DNA from: Desulfobacter curvatus DSM 3379 | Lineage (GTDB): Bacteria; Desulfobacterota; Desulfobacteria; Desulfobacterales; Desulfobacteraceae | Length of the DNA stretch: 64,000 bases | Direction of reading: 5' to 3' | Assembly (NCBI RefSeq): GCF_000373985.1 | Contig: NZ_KB892946.1 | Coordinates: 1-64,000 of the forward strand | Part shown: positions 35,820 through 44,470 of the stretch, piece by piece | Layout of the letters: every line of letters begins with the position of its first letter | How positions within the stretch are numbered: position 1 is the first letter of the stretch | Notes under the pieces: model-generated | What the model was told of the DNA's origin: nothing | Database searches by the model: none | Seen by the model: only the letters and a program-made list of their open reading frames with translations | Position numbers and translations under genes: made by a program

Positions 35820-37019
35820 CTATTCAGGATTAACAATGAAACCCGGCGGGGCCTTTTCCCACGGATACCCCTCCCGGGCCATCTGAAAGCCCCGATCAAA
35901 CAGTTTTTCCATATATACCGGGTCAAAGCTTTCCGCAGGCTTTTCTGTGAAATCAGAAGGGATCCATGCCAGATTGAAATTCGTTCCGTCCCTCTGGCAC
36001 AGGGCATAGATCTGGTAAAAATCACCGATTCCCTGGGTCCGGATCAGGGAATCCACGGACCGGGTCGCAATGGGAATCAGCTGGGGTTTTACCCCGTTGA
36101 CATCAGATTCCAGAAAGGAGTTGCGAATCACATACACTTCAGGCGTTCCCTGGACCTTTGAACGCTCCATGATGGATTTCCAGTCAACGGTAGCTGGATA
36201 AACAAAGACCTGGGAGCTGGTTCCGCCGTCCACATGAAGCTCATCAAACTTTTTTCCATTGGCCTCAACTTGAATCATTACCGGCGGAAAGGCAACTGGG
36301 ATGGCGGCAGAAGCTCTGAGAATTTCATGGATCAGTTCAAGTTTGCCTGAATAATTACTCACGGCAATGGCCCCGATGTCCCAGATGACCGAACGGTCCG
36401 CATCAAGGTTGAATGTTCCGATAAACAGCCGTCGTCCCTTTTTGTATTCCCCGGCAATGGCGTCAACGATATATGCATTGATATATCTGGCGATCATGGC
36501 CTTCAGAGGTGTTGTGTCCACCATGGAGTCGCTGAACAGGATTGCAAAAGCACTTTTCTTTTTAACGATGTCCTTGGTGGATATCGTTGTATAGATGGTT
36601 TTCAGGGTATCATCATACTTTGACCCAAGAAAGGCAAAGGGCGCGGTTAGCGCACCGGTACTGATTCCTGTGACCATGGTGAATTCCGGCCGGGTCCCCG
36701 CAGCAGACCATCCGCACAAAAGCCCTGCGCCAAAGGCCCCGTTGGCGCCGCCTCTGGAAATGGCCAGGTAATGATGACGGGTATTGTATAAGCTTGAGGC
36801 TTGGCTAAGGTTTGACTCCGATGCTGTGCGCAGGGCCTCTGGCCATTCATCCCCCCAGAAACGGGCACGTGGAATACCGGGGATTTCTACCTTGGCACTC
36901 AGCTCGGGAGGGTCGGAGTTCCTCAGTGCCGCGCCTCCACAGCCTGTTATTGCAACGAGTACCGCCATGACGGCAAAATAGATTACGGTTGTGTGAATAG
37001 GTTTACGCGAACCAGGCAT
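35820..37019 (-). CDS. Patatin-like phospholipase lipoprotein
   Basis: 399 residues with a lipoprotein signal (VIYFAVMAVLVAITGC). The patatin fold shows the oxyanion loop SRGGANGAFGAG (about residues 88-99), the nucleophile in GISTGALTAPF and the catalytic Asp in DGGTSSQVF. It would hydrolyse lipid acyl chains at the inner or outer membrane; the lipoprotein anchor places it in the periplasm. It is a lone gene on the minus strand. Confidence 0.9.
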   Translation of the reverse strand: MPGSRKPIHTTVIYFAVMAVLVAITGCGGAALRNSDPPELSAKVEIPGIPRARFWGDEWPEALRTASESNLSQASSLYNTRHHYLAISRGGANGAFGAGLLCGWSAAGTRPEFTMVTGISTGALTAPFAFLGSKYDDTLKTIYTTISTKDIVKKKSAFAILFSDSMVDTTPLKAMIARYINAYIVDAIAGEYKKGRRLFIGTFNLDADRSVIWDIGAIAVSNYSGKLELIHEILRASAAIPVAFPPVMIQVEANGKKFDELHVDGGTSSQVFVYPATVDWKSIMERSKVQGTPEVYVIRNSFLESDVNGVKPQLIPIATRSVDSLIRTQGIGDFYQIYALCQRDGTNFNLAWIPSDFTEKPAESFDPVYMEKLFDRGFQMAREGYPWEKAPPGFIVNPE

Positions 37020-37149
37020 GGGTATTAAATCCTGTCAGTTGAAATGATTGTTATCCTATATACAGCCATGCATGCTATTATAAATCATGCAAACCCTGTC
37101 AATCGTTTTTTCTTGACAATTCGCTTCTGGTTTTGAGAAATAAATTTAA

Positions 37150-37515
37150 ATGAAAAGAGTGGTAGATGAAATAAAAAAACGGTGGAAAACTTTAACCTTG
37201 ATTATTTTAACAATAATTACGGTTTTTTCTCTTTTGCCGTTAGATGCATTACCTCCGGCACCCGGCACCGATAAAATACATCATTTCATTGCCTACGCCA
37301 TGCTCATGTTGCCGGCAGCAGTTCGAAAGCCCGCTAATTGGGTACTGTTGGGTTTGTTTTTTGTCTTATACAGTGGCGCCATTGAGCTTATTCAACCGTT
37401 TATAAATCGCTATGGAGAATGGATGGATATGTTTGCAAATTCTTCAGGTGTCATATGTGGGGCGGTTATTGGCGGGCTGATTAATTTCATCATATCTGAA
37501 AAACAGGCAATGTAA
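37150..37515 (+). CDS. VanZ-like family membrane protein
   Basis: 121 residues with a basic N-terminus and four hydrophobic segments. Motifs GTDKIHHFIAYAMLMLP and ELIQPFINRYGEWMDMFANSSGVICGAVIG are the VanZ signature (Asp/His pair and E-x3-R/D pair). The biological role of single-gene VanZ-like proteins is not established. Confidence 0.85.
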   Translation: MKRVVDEIKKRWKTLTLIILTIITVFSLLPLDALPPAPGTDKIHHFIAYAMLMLPAAVRKPANWVLLGLFFVLYSGAIELIQPFINRYGEWMDMFANSSGVICGAVIGGLINFIISEKQAM

Positions 37516-37709
37516 TCAGTGCATTAATACAATTTAATCAAATTGCATCAGCCGGTTTTTGAATTCAAGATAGGGTTGCACCAGTGCGACTTGGTGCCCC
37601 TGATTGATGATACGGTTTTTGTTCCAGGAAAATAGGAGCCATTACAGGATTATAATAATATATTGAAAACAAAAGTAAATTCGAATTGTTCTATTGCTTT
37701 TGTTTTATG

Positions 37710-37725
37710 TGGCACAACCATTGCT
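37710..37725 (+). promoter_or_regulatory. Sigma-54 promoter for CGGC-domain gene
   Basis: TGGCACAACCATTGCT matches the -24/-12 consensus TGGCACG-N4-TTGCW at all positions but one, with correct spacing. It lies about 64 bp upstream of the CGGC-protein start. Activation by an unidentified enhancer-binding protein would be required; no activator gene is adjacent. Confidence 0.7.
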
Positions 37726-37788
37726 TTAAATCTTTCCTTGTGAGGTTGATTAAAAATTTAAACCCAACACTAAAGAGGAGAAAGGGAC

Positions 37789-38154
37789 ATGGAAAAAGTA
37801 TTGATAGTCGGTTGTAAAAAAGCGATGGATGATGTTTGCATCGGGTGCAGCAGATGCCTGGTGGGATTCAACCGCAGAGATGGTGAGTTCGCGGCTTACA
37901 AAGACACGGACGCAGAGGTCATGGGGATGATCAACTGCGGTGATTGTCCAGGGGCAACCATTGTCACCCGGCTGGCCCAAGTTAGTCTGTGGAACAAGCC
38001 CATGGGCGAAAAAGTAACCAAGATTCATATTGCCCCCTGTATCACTGATCATTGTCCCCATAAAGATACAATCATTAAAAAGATCAAGGCAAAATCAGGG
38101 GTTGACGTCATCGAGGGTACCCATCCTTATAAACCGGACAATATTTTTGCTTGA
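37789..38154 (+). CDS. CGGC-domain metal-binding protein
   Basis: 121 residues with eight cysteines in the order expected for CGGC-family proteins: VGCKK, CIGCSRC, NCGDCPG (CGxC site), APCIT and DHCPH. It probably binds a metal or iron-sulfur cluster in the cytoplasm; the family is common in strict anaerobes. A strong AGGAGAAAGGG site precedes the start and a sigma-54 promoter lies upstream. Its role is unknown. Confidence 0.85.
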   Translation: MEKVLIVGCKKAMDDVCIGCSRCLVGFNRRDGEFAAYKDTDAEVMGMINCGDCPGATIVTRLAQVSLWNKPMGEKVTKIHIAPCITDHCPHKDTIIKKIKAKSGVDVIEGTHPYKPDNIFA

Positions 38155-38175
38155 ATAGCGTCCAGGTGAGTATTA

Positions 38176-38269
38176 AGGGACTCGGAAAGAATACTTCCCA
38201 AAAAATTGTTTGACTTCTTTTTTGTATCCACGGCGAAAAATTTGTGGAATTTATCTCCTCCGAGTCCCT
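38176..38269. repeat. MITE-like inverted repeat, 94 bp
   Basis: Perfect 11-bp ends agggactcgga (38176-38186) and tccgagtccct (38259-38269) flank 72 AT-rich bases with no coding content. It lies in the intergenic gap after the CGGC gene, and size and ends resemble a miniature inverted-repeat element. A large single-stem terminator is the alternative. Confidence 0.5.
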
Positions 38270-38374
38270 GAATTTACCGTTTTTATAAAAATTATAGGCA
38301 ATTGGGGGGATTATTAACTCCCAGTTATACCCTTACCCATATTTGATTAATCCGTAAAAAGTCCAAAGGCCGGA

Positions 38375-39235
38375 TCAGTTTTTCATAAACTGATAAATTG
38401 CGGAAAAATCTTTCCGGCCAAGACCGTCTTGTTTTGCAGCGGCATAAAGTTCTTTTGCCAAGTTTGCCAATGGCAGAGGCTGACCCTGTTCATATGCGGT
38501 CAGGGCCGCCAGGTGCAGATCCTTGTGCATCCATTCCAAAGGGAACTGGACTTCAAAATCGTCTTTGCGGATCATTTCCGCCTTGGCTTGAGTAAACGGA
38601 GCAGTGACCGACATTTTCGGCAGGGTATCCAGTAAGAAATCCCTTGGGAATCCAAGCTGTTCCCCGAGCAGTATGTTTTCCGAAAGCGCCAGCATAGACT
38701 GGGCTAACAGCGAATTCACCAACATTTTGAATGCCGTACCTTTGCCGGGTTCTCCCACATGCATAATTTTTTCTCCCATATATTCCAACAAAGGTTTAAC
38801 GGTTTCCAGGTCATTTTTTGCTGCACCGACGATGAAAGTCAGGTCTGCGTTTTCCGCATTGGGTTTTGTTCCCGATACCGGCGCATCCATGAACCGGATG
38901 CCGCGCTTTTTTGCTCGTAAGAAACTTTTCCAGGAAAAAGAAGGGTTTACGGTCGAGCAATCCACCCAGACAGCATTCTTTTTCATTTCCGGCACAAAGC
39001 CCACCTTCGAAAAGGCGACTGTTTCAACCACTTCCGGGAGGGGCAGCATAGTAAATACAACTTCGGCATCCTTGACCGCATCTCGATATGAATCCGCAGC
39101 AACCGCCCCTTGTTTTACTAATTCTTGAATGGGGTCGGCAGACCGGTTGAAAACCGTTAAGGTTTTATTCTTCTTCAATAGATTTGCAGCCATCCGGCTG
39201 CCCATGATTCCCAGTCCGATAAAGGAAACTTTCAT
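38375..39235 (-). CDS. Beta-hydroxyacid dehydrogenase (3-hydroxyisobutyrate/glyoxylate-succinate semialdehyde reductase type)
   Basis: 286 residues. The Rossmann motif is GLGIMGSRMAANLLK, the substrate loop MDAPVSGTKPNAENADLTFIVG, and the catalytic Lys sits in KMLVNSLLAQSMLALSEN. The Ser/His-rich C-terminal helix LEWMHKDLHLA is typical of the family. It reduces a small aldehyde or keto acid with NAD(P)H in the cytoplasm. Two repeat B copies lie directly upstream of its start. Confidence 0.9.
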   Translation of the reverse strand: MKVSFIGLGIMGSRMAANLLKKNKTLTVFNRSADPIQELVKQGAVAADSYRDAVKDAEVVFTMLPLPEVVETVAFSKVGFVPEMKKNAVWVDCSTVNPSFSWKSFLRAKKRGIRFMDAPVSGTKPNAENADLTFIVGAAKNDLETVKPLLEYMGEKIMHVGEPGKGTAFKMLVNSLLAQSMLALSENILLGEQLGFPRDFLLDTLPKMSVTAPFTQAKAEMIRKDDFEVQFPLEWMHKDLHLAALTAYEQGQPLPLANLAKELYAAAKQDGLGRKDFSAIYQFMKN

Positions 39236-39259
39236 TTTACCCTCCCCTTTTTATAAGAA

Positions 39260-39438
39260 AGTTCCAATAAGTTGTTGAATTACTTTCTTACTTTGTTGTG
39301 GGCTACACCTCGGTGCTGATATGTCAGGTCAGCCCATGGCTGTTATATGAACGTACCAATAAGTTGCTAAGTTACTTTCATGTTTTGTTGTGGGTCGAGC
39401 CTGGGTGTTGATAGACCAGGTCGGCCCATGGCCGTTAT
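39260..39438 (-). repeat. Repeat B, two tandem copies
   Basis: Copies at 39260-39346 and 39351-39438 are separated by four bases. Both contain ttgttgtgggt or ttgttgtgggct, a gtgttgata-type loop, caggtc..gcccatggc and end in gttat. They lie upstream of the dehydrogenase gene on the minus strand. Confidence 0.85.
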
Positions 39439-39592
39439 TGGACATAGTGTCGTCATTATGTTTTTTTAAATTTTAGCCTACCATTTTGTTTGCGGGTATT
39501 GAAATAATTATTTTTTGAACTAACTTATAAAAGTTAGGCATTGCTGTCATTTGCCTGAATTGGAATCTAATCTTAATACACGGAGGTGTATG

Positions 39593-39778
39593 ATGATATT
39601 AGATATAGAAAACAGATGGTGGAATATATTTATACCCCGGGAAACATCCGAGAACGATGATATTTGTCCAGGGTTTCCGATGAATGAAAGTCGTGCCTGG
39701 CAGAAAGGGCTTGTCAATTTATATTGTCCATGTAAAGCGGATTCAATGGACGCCGAGTGTCAGTTGTTGTTAACCTGA
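39593..39778 (+). CDS. Small cysteine-containing protein, 61 residues
   Basis: Two adjacent ATG codons (39590 and 39593) follow a strong GGAGG; the second is better spaced. The product is MILDIENRWWNIFIP.. with an aromatic N-terminus and cysteines in DDICPGF, YCPCKAD and DAECQ. No family was recognised. It sits in a gap after repeat B and before the SLC13 permease. Translation is supported only by the ribosome site and lack of other coding content. Confidence 0.55.
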   Translation: MILDIENRWWNIFIPRETSENDDICPGFPMNESRAWQKGLVNLYCPCKADSMDAECQLLLT

Positions 39779-39846
39779 GTGTAGATTTACCCCGGCACTG
39801 TATACATGTTTATACCTGTTAGGACGGAGGGTAAAACATTCTTGCA

Positions 39847-41664
39847 GTGTTGGGGTGGAAACAAAGAAAGTTTATCCCCATGATGACTATGCCTATTGTT
39901 GTGGTGTCACTTATTCTGGTCCTGACTCTGGTTCTTTTGATTTCCGAAAAAATATCGGTTGATAAAACCGCCATCGGCATCATGGTTCTTCTCGCACTGA
40001 CAGGTATTCTCACTCCGGCGCAGGCTGTGGCAGGGTTTGCCAATCCTGCCGTGATCACTGTTGGGGCAATGTTTCTGTTGAGCCGTGGGCTTATCCGCAC
40101 CGGCGCCGTCGGTTTTCTGACGGAACTGGTTCTAAAATTTTCCCAAGGAAACCGGAAGTCTGCGTTTTTTATTATTCTTGCGGCCGTTGCCGTGTTGTCG
40201 GCGTTTATCAATAATACACCGGTTGTGGTTCTTTTTATCCCCATTGTCATGGCCTTGAGCTGTGAGTGTGATTTTTCTCCGTCCAAGCTGCTCATTCCAT
40301 TGTCCTATGTGTCGATTCTGGCCGGCACATCTACGCTTATCGGCACGTCAACCAATATCATTGTAAGTGATCTTGCCTACATTGAAGGCTATGACCAGCT
40401 TTCCATGTTTGAGCTTGGACGCCTTGGCGTGCCCATCGCTCTAATGGGCATCCTTTTTTTATTCTTGATTGCACCCAAACTGATGCCCGGCCGGATTGGC
40501 CCCGTATGCGAGCTGGATGAAGGCAAGGAAAATAAATATATTGCAGAACTGATGGTCACTGAAACAAGTCCATTGATCGGGGAGAGCAATATCAGTCAGT
40601 ATGCCGGTGAAAATTTAGATCTGGATGTGGTTGAAATTTTCAGGAACGGCAGCATTTTTGATCCATCCAGACAGGCTGTGACCATAATGCCTGGCGACAT
40701 TCTTCTGGTCAAGGGGGCGGCACAGGACCTGATCTCCTGTTTGCAGAGTAAAAAGTTATCATTAATTAATGATGATAAAAGTCTCACCTTTGGCGGGAAA
40801 CCCGAAGACGATCTCATTGTAGAACTCATCATCCCCCCGGTTTCATCCCTTTTAAGGGAGCCTTTGATATCTGCAGAACTACAATACGATTCGGATATCC
40901 GTATTATCGCAATACGAAGCCGCATGAGTTATTTTTCCTACCGCAAAATACAAAAAGTGAAACTTAAGATCGGCGATATTATCCTGGTTCAGTGCCCCAG
41001 GAATAAGTTGGATAAAATCAGAAAAAGTTCAGACTTTGTGATCATTGAGGATATTCACCACACCATCATTGACAAAGAAAAGGCCGGTATTGCCTCCGGC
41101 ATTTTTGCCGCCGTCGTTCTGGCGGCCACTTTCGGACTCAGCGACATCATGATTTGTGCCCTTGCCGGCGTTTTTTTGATGACAATTACCCATTGCCTGA
41201 GTTTGAAAGATGCCTACAGGTCTCTTCAGTCTGAAGTGCTTCTCCTGATTATCGGGACCCTTGCTCTGGGGCTGGCCATGCAGAAAACCGGTGCAACCGA
41301 ACTCTATGCCCAGACGTTTTTAAATCTGTTCAACGGCAAGGGACCGCATATAATCCTTTTTGCCATCATTTTTTTGACCAGTGTCTGCAGCCATATTTTA
41401 AGTAATAACGCAACCGCCGTACTCCTGCTTCCCATAGCCATATCTACAGCGGTCTCGCTTGGCGTTGATACCAGGCCATTTATCATCGGCATCTGCTTTG
41501 GCGCAAGTGCCTGTTATGCCAGTCCTATTGGATACCAGACAAACCTGCTGGTCTATGGTCCCGGAGGGTACAAATTTTCAGATTTTATCAAGCTGGGCTT
41601 GCCGTTGAATATATTGGTCATTGTTATGGCAGGCCTTTTTATACCTGTTTTCTGGCCGTTTTAA
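39847..41664 (+). CDS. SLC13/DASS-family permease with TrkA-C domains
   Basis: 605 residues beginning at a GTG with GGAGGG 15 bases upstream; an ATG twelve codons later is possible. About ten membrane helices form two inverted halves (about 10-180 and 415-600), each with a substrate hairpin: NNTPVVVLFIPIV, GTSTLIGTSTNIIVS and LSNNATAVLLLPIA, YASPIGYQTNLLVYGPGG. Two RCK/TrkA-C regulatory domains lie between (about 205-385). It takes up dicarboxylates, sulfate or a similar anion by sodium coupling; the sulfate-reducer context makes sulfate attractive but unproved. It is convergent with terC. Confidence 0.9.
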   Translation: MLGWKQRKFIPMMTMPIVVVSLILVLTLVLLISEKISVDKTAIGIMVLLALTGILTPAQAVAGFANPAVITVGAMFLLSRGLIRTGAVGFLTELVLKFSQGNRKSAFFIILAAVAVLSAFINNTPVVVLFIPIVMALSCECDFSPSKLLIPLSYVSILAGTSTLIGTSTNIIVSDLAYIEGYDQLSMFELGRLGVPIALMGILFLFLIAPKLMPGRIGPVCELDEGKENKYIAELMVTETSPLIGESNISQYAGENLDLDVVEIFRNGSIFDPSRQAVTIMPGDILLVKGAAQDLISCLQSKKLSLINDDKSLTFGGKPEDDLIVELIIPPVSSLLREPLISAELQYDSDIRIIAIRSRMSYFSYRKIQKVKLKIGDIILVQCPRNKLDKIRKSSDFVIIEDIHHTIIDKEKAGIASGIFAAVVLAATFGLSDIMICALAGVFLMTITHCLSLKDAYRSLQSEVLLLIIGTLALGLAMQKTGATELYAQTFLNLFNGKGPHIILFAIIFLTSVCSHILSNNATAVLLLPIAISTAVSLGVDTRPFIIGICFGASACYASPIGYQTNLLVYGPGGYKFSDFIKLGLPLNILVIVMAGLFIPVFWPF

Positions 41665-41683
41665 TACCGGACGTTCGTAAGTG

Positions 41684-42394
41684 TTAAAGGGAGCCGGCTT
41701 TTTCCTTTTTGGCCTTGTTATGTTCATACCTGAGTTGCAGCGCTTCCACAAAGAGAGCAAATCCCATGGGCAGATAAATATAGGCTTTGGGTACATGCTT
41801 GTGCATTCCTTCCATGAAAATGGTGATGCCGATGGTGATTAGAAAAGAGAGGGCCAGGATTTTAATGGATGGACGCTTGAGGATAAACTCTCCCACAGGT
41901 TTTGCAAAGAACAGGAGCACGGAAAAAGAGGCAATCACCGCGGAGATAATCACCCATACTTTGTCAGTAAGGCCTATGGCAGTGATCACCGAATCTATGG
42001 AAAAGACAATGTCCAAAAGTACGATCTGGGAAATTGCTGCAGTCATAACAACCGAGCCTCCCGATTGTTTTTCGTGGTGCTTTTCTTCCTTTTCAATGGT
42101 GTGATGAATTTCCGATACTGCCTTCCAAAGCAAGAACATGCCCCCGGCCATTAAAATGAGATCGCGAATCGAAAATTGCGAAATAACCGGATTGGTAAGG
42201 GTCGCCAGCTTCAGCAGTATAAAGAGCATGATAATCCGTACTACCATGGCCAGAGAAAGGCCTATAACCCTGGCAAAATCGCGCCTCTCCTTTTCAATTT
42301 TTGACACCAGGATGGATATTACTAAAATATTGTCTATACCAAGAACCAGTTCCAAGCCGATGAGCAGGGCCAGCAACGCCATCGAATCTGTCAT
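41684..42394 (-). CDS. TerC-family integral membrane protein
   Basis: 236 residues with seven to eight helices. The signature GLELVLGIDNILVISIL near the N-terminus and VLLDIVFSIDSVITAIGLTD in the middle give the two Asp-containing metal-binding helices. A His/Glu-rich linker (HHTIEKEEKHHEKQ) lies between. TerC proteins export or handle Mn2+ or protect against tellurite. No yybP-ykoY riboswitch was found in the short upstream gap. Confidence 0.92.
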   Translation of the reverse strand: MTDSMALLALLIGLELVLGIDNILVISILVSKIEKERRDFARVIGLSLAMVVRIIMLFILLKLATLTNPVISQFSIRDLILMAGGMFLLWKAVSEIHHTIEKEEKHHEKQSGGSVVMTAAISQIVLLDIVFSIDSVITAIGLTDKVWVIISAVIASFSVLLFFAKPVGEFILKRPSIKILALSFLITIGITIFMEGMHKHVPKAYIYLPMGFALFVEALQLRYEHNKAKKEKAGSL

Positions 42395-42489
42395 TTCATT
42401 CCTTTCTATTTAAAATTTATTCATAAAAAATAGCACCTTGGAAAAGGTAAATCAATTTAGAAGATTTACGGCCCTTAATATTCGTCAGA

Positions 42490-43446
42490 TCAGCGTGTCC
42501 GCGGGAATATGGGCTCAACCACATAGATGGGCGCAGGTTTTTTTTCCGATGTAATAAAAATGTTTCCACTGGTCTGGTCAAGTCCCAATGCTTCACGCTG
42601 GACCAGGGTCTGGGAGGCAGAAGGCAAGGTGATCTGCAGGGGTGGATTTGAAAATACCGGGTCCCAGGGTTGGTCCGGGGTGCGTGAATATACATAGGCG
42701 TGCTTGTAGGTTAAAATGTAAAGGGTGTTACCGTCGGCACTGATATCCATGGCCGTAGGCAGGGATCGGAAGTTGGCATAGGGTTTCTTTGGGGCTTTCG
42801 GGGGGTGCCCGGAACTGTTTTTGATCTTAGCCACAGCTCTGGCCGTATACATTGATTTTTTGCAGGGCATGTCCAGGGGCAGTTCATATAGAACAGGAGG
42901 GGTGCTGCGCTTGCTCAGCAGATAAATTTTTTGGTTTGCCGCATCAACGGCCACGGCTTCACAATCCTGGGGGCCGTTCTCGTATCTGAATGTCATTTCC
43001 CATTCAAGTTGCATTGTGCCATTGCTTTGGTTGCCAGGTGCCGGTTCCTTTACACAATAAAGCGTATTAAATGGACGCGCCGACCAGTTGTCCCCCACAT
43101 CTCCAATGACAAGGAAATCTTCTCCCCTGTAGCGGAACCCGGCAAGGTCTTCCCAGTCCCAGTTCGTTGCGCCGCTGACTTTATAGGTTTTAAGCAACGT
43201 CCCTTTGGTGGAAAGGCCGTAAACCACAGGGGGATTGCCACTGTCATTGATTGCCCACAACAGCCCAGGTGTTTTCCGGGAAACCGCAAACCCGGAGAGT
43301 TCTGATAGCTGAGGGGATGATATGCGCCCGCAACGGACCGCATCCTTATATGCTGTTGGTTGGTGAGTTGTGTCAGCCCGGCAGGCCCCGCAGAACAACA
43401 GTATTGCAATTCCTGCAGCCAGGGGTGGAATGAACAGGTTCTTCAT
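42490..43446 (-). CDS. Secreted beta-propeller-like protein
   Basis: 318 residues with a signal peptide ending near ACRADT. Repeated blade-like segments such as LSELSGFAVSRKTPGLLWAI, NWDWEDLAGFRY, DCEAVAVDAANQKIYLLSK, FRSLPTAMDISADGNTLYIL and REALGLDQTSGNIFITSE suggest a phytase- or SdiA-regulated-like propeller. The function is unknown. It is followed downstream by terC and preceded by cbiK on the same strand. Confidence 0.7.
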   Translation of the reverse strand: MKNLFIPPLAAGIAILLFCGACRADTTHQPTAYKDAVRCGRISSPQLSELSGFAVSRKTPGLLWAINDSGNPPVVYGLSTKGTLLKTYKVSGATNWDWEDLAGFRYRGEDFLVIGDVGDNWSARPFNTLYCVKEPAPGNQSNGTMQLEWEMTFRYENGPQDCEAVAVDAANQKIYLLSKRSTPPVLYELPLDMPCKKSMYTARAVAKIKNSSGHPPKAPKKPYANFRSLPTAMDISADGNTLYILTYKHAYVYSRTPDQPWDPVFSNPPLQITLPSASQTLVQREALGLDQTSGNIFITSEKKPAPIYVVEPIFPRTR

Positions 43447-43480
43447 TGGATAGTCCTATTTTGTCTTTTGTGGAACGGCC

Positions 43481-44332
43481 TTAATAGTGTTTCATAAGAT
43501 CCAGTGCCCGCTTAAGTCTTTGGCAGAAAAATTGGATGCACGGTTTTCTATATGCCAATCCCTTGAAATATTCCTGTGCCCCGCAGGTGATGGTGGGGCA
43601 GTCCACTTCAATTCCCATTGCTTCAAATATTGTGCGCCAGCTCTCCTTGTCACCCATAAGGTCAGCTTCCACATGTCTGCCGGCCAGAAACATCATGGGG
43701 ATCAGGCGAATCCGGGTAAACGGTGTCCGGGCATGGTCTTTTTTAATCTGGTTGGCAACGCTTTGGATATTGGGAACCCCTTCAACCGTGGCGGCATAAA
43801 CATTGTCATACATACCCGAAACAAGATGATTGATGCCCATATATATCGTGTTCACCGGATCTGCCGCCAGAGGCGTTCCGTGCAGGGCAAGCAAGTTGAT
43901 CTGATCCTCCCCGATGAGAAAATCCCCTGACACCTCTTCCAGGACCGCTTCAATAAAATTCCACCGGTGGCACAGGGTTTCACCCACGATCACCCGCAAT
44001 CCGGGGAAATATAGAGAAGATTCCCGGACCTGCTGGTACTCTGTGCCGGGAAAAATATGCAACGGCTGAACAACGGCTTTGCGATACCCGTCAGACTCTA
44101 CTTTGGCCAGGGTTTCCAGAAGACTTGGCAATCCTTTTTTCCTGCGGATGATCTCCGAAGTATACGCCCAGTATATTTGATGGCCGGCAAAATTTTCGGA
44201 AATCTGGGTTTCAACTGCGTTCATGGCAACCTGGCCCTTGGTTGAAGAGCCAAAGGTTGCAATAATGATTGCCGGGTGATCCTTCAGTTTCGGCAGCCGC
44301 ATTTTGCGGCCGATGTAGCCATGCTGGTGCAT
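43481..44332 (-). CDS. cbiK: Sirohydrochlorin cobaltochelatase CbiK
   Basis: 283 residues of the class II chelatase family. N-terminal AIIIATFGSSTKGQ is the CbiK strand, VVQPLHIFPGTEYQQV holds the first metal His, LLALHGTP lies before the second half and MMFLAGRHVEADLMGD gives the distal His. It inserts Co2+ into sirohydrochlorin for anaerobic cobalamin synthesis. Unlike some homologues of sulfate reducers it has no signal peptide, so it is cytoplasmic. Its neighbours are not cobalamin genes. Confidence 0.9.
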   Translation of the reverse strand: MHQHGYIGRKMRLPKLKDHPAIIIATFGSSTKGQVAMNAVETQISENFAGHQIYWAYTSEIIRRKKGLPSLLETLAKVESDGYRKAVVQPLHIFPGTEYQQVRESSLYFPGLRVIVGETLCHRWNFIEAVLEEVSGDFLIGEDQINLLALHGTPLAADPVNTIYMGINHLVSGMYDNVYAATVEGVPNIQSVANQIKKDHARTPFTRIRLIPMMFLAGRHVEADLMGDKESWRTIFEAMGIEVDCPTITCGAQEYFKGLAYRKPCIQFFCQRLKRALDLMKHY

Positions 44333-44354
44333 TATACTATCCTTTTTATCTTAA

Positions 44355-44446
44355 AGTCCTAATAGGGGTGTTAAATCTCTGTTAGGTTTTGTTGCGGGGT
44401 AAGTTTGGGTGTTGTTGATAGCCTATGTCAGCCCTTGGATGTTATT
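44355..44446 (-). repeat. Repeat B, divergent copy
   Basis: ttgttgcggggt, gtgttgttgata, gtcagcccttgg and gttatt retain the family order but with more changes than the tandem copies. It lies between the hsdR end and the cbiK start. Confidence 0.65.
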
Positions 44447-44470
44447 ATCCGGCTTGAGCCTACGGGTCGC

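Noticed and set aside
42395..42489. yybP-ykoY manganese riboswitch upstream of terC
   Set aside because: The gap is only 95 bp, AT-rich, and lacks the conserved loops.
43481..44332. Signal peptide on CbiK, as in periplasmic CbiK of some sulfate reducers
   Set aside because: The N-terminus is basic and polar (MHQHGYIGRKMRLPK) with no hydrophobic segment.
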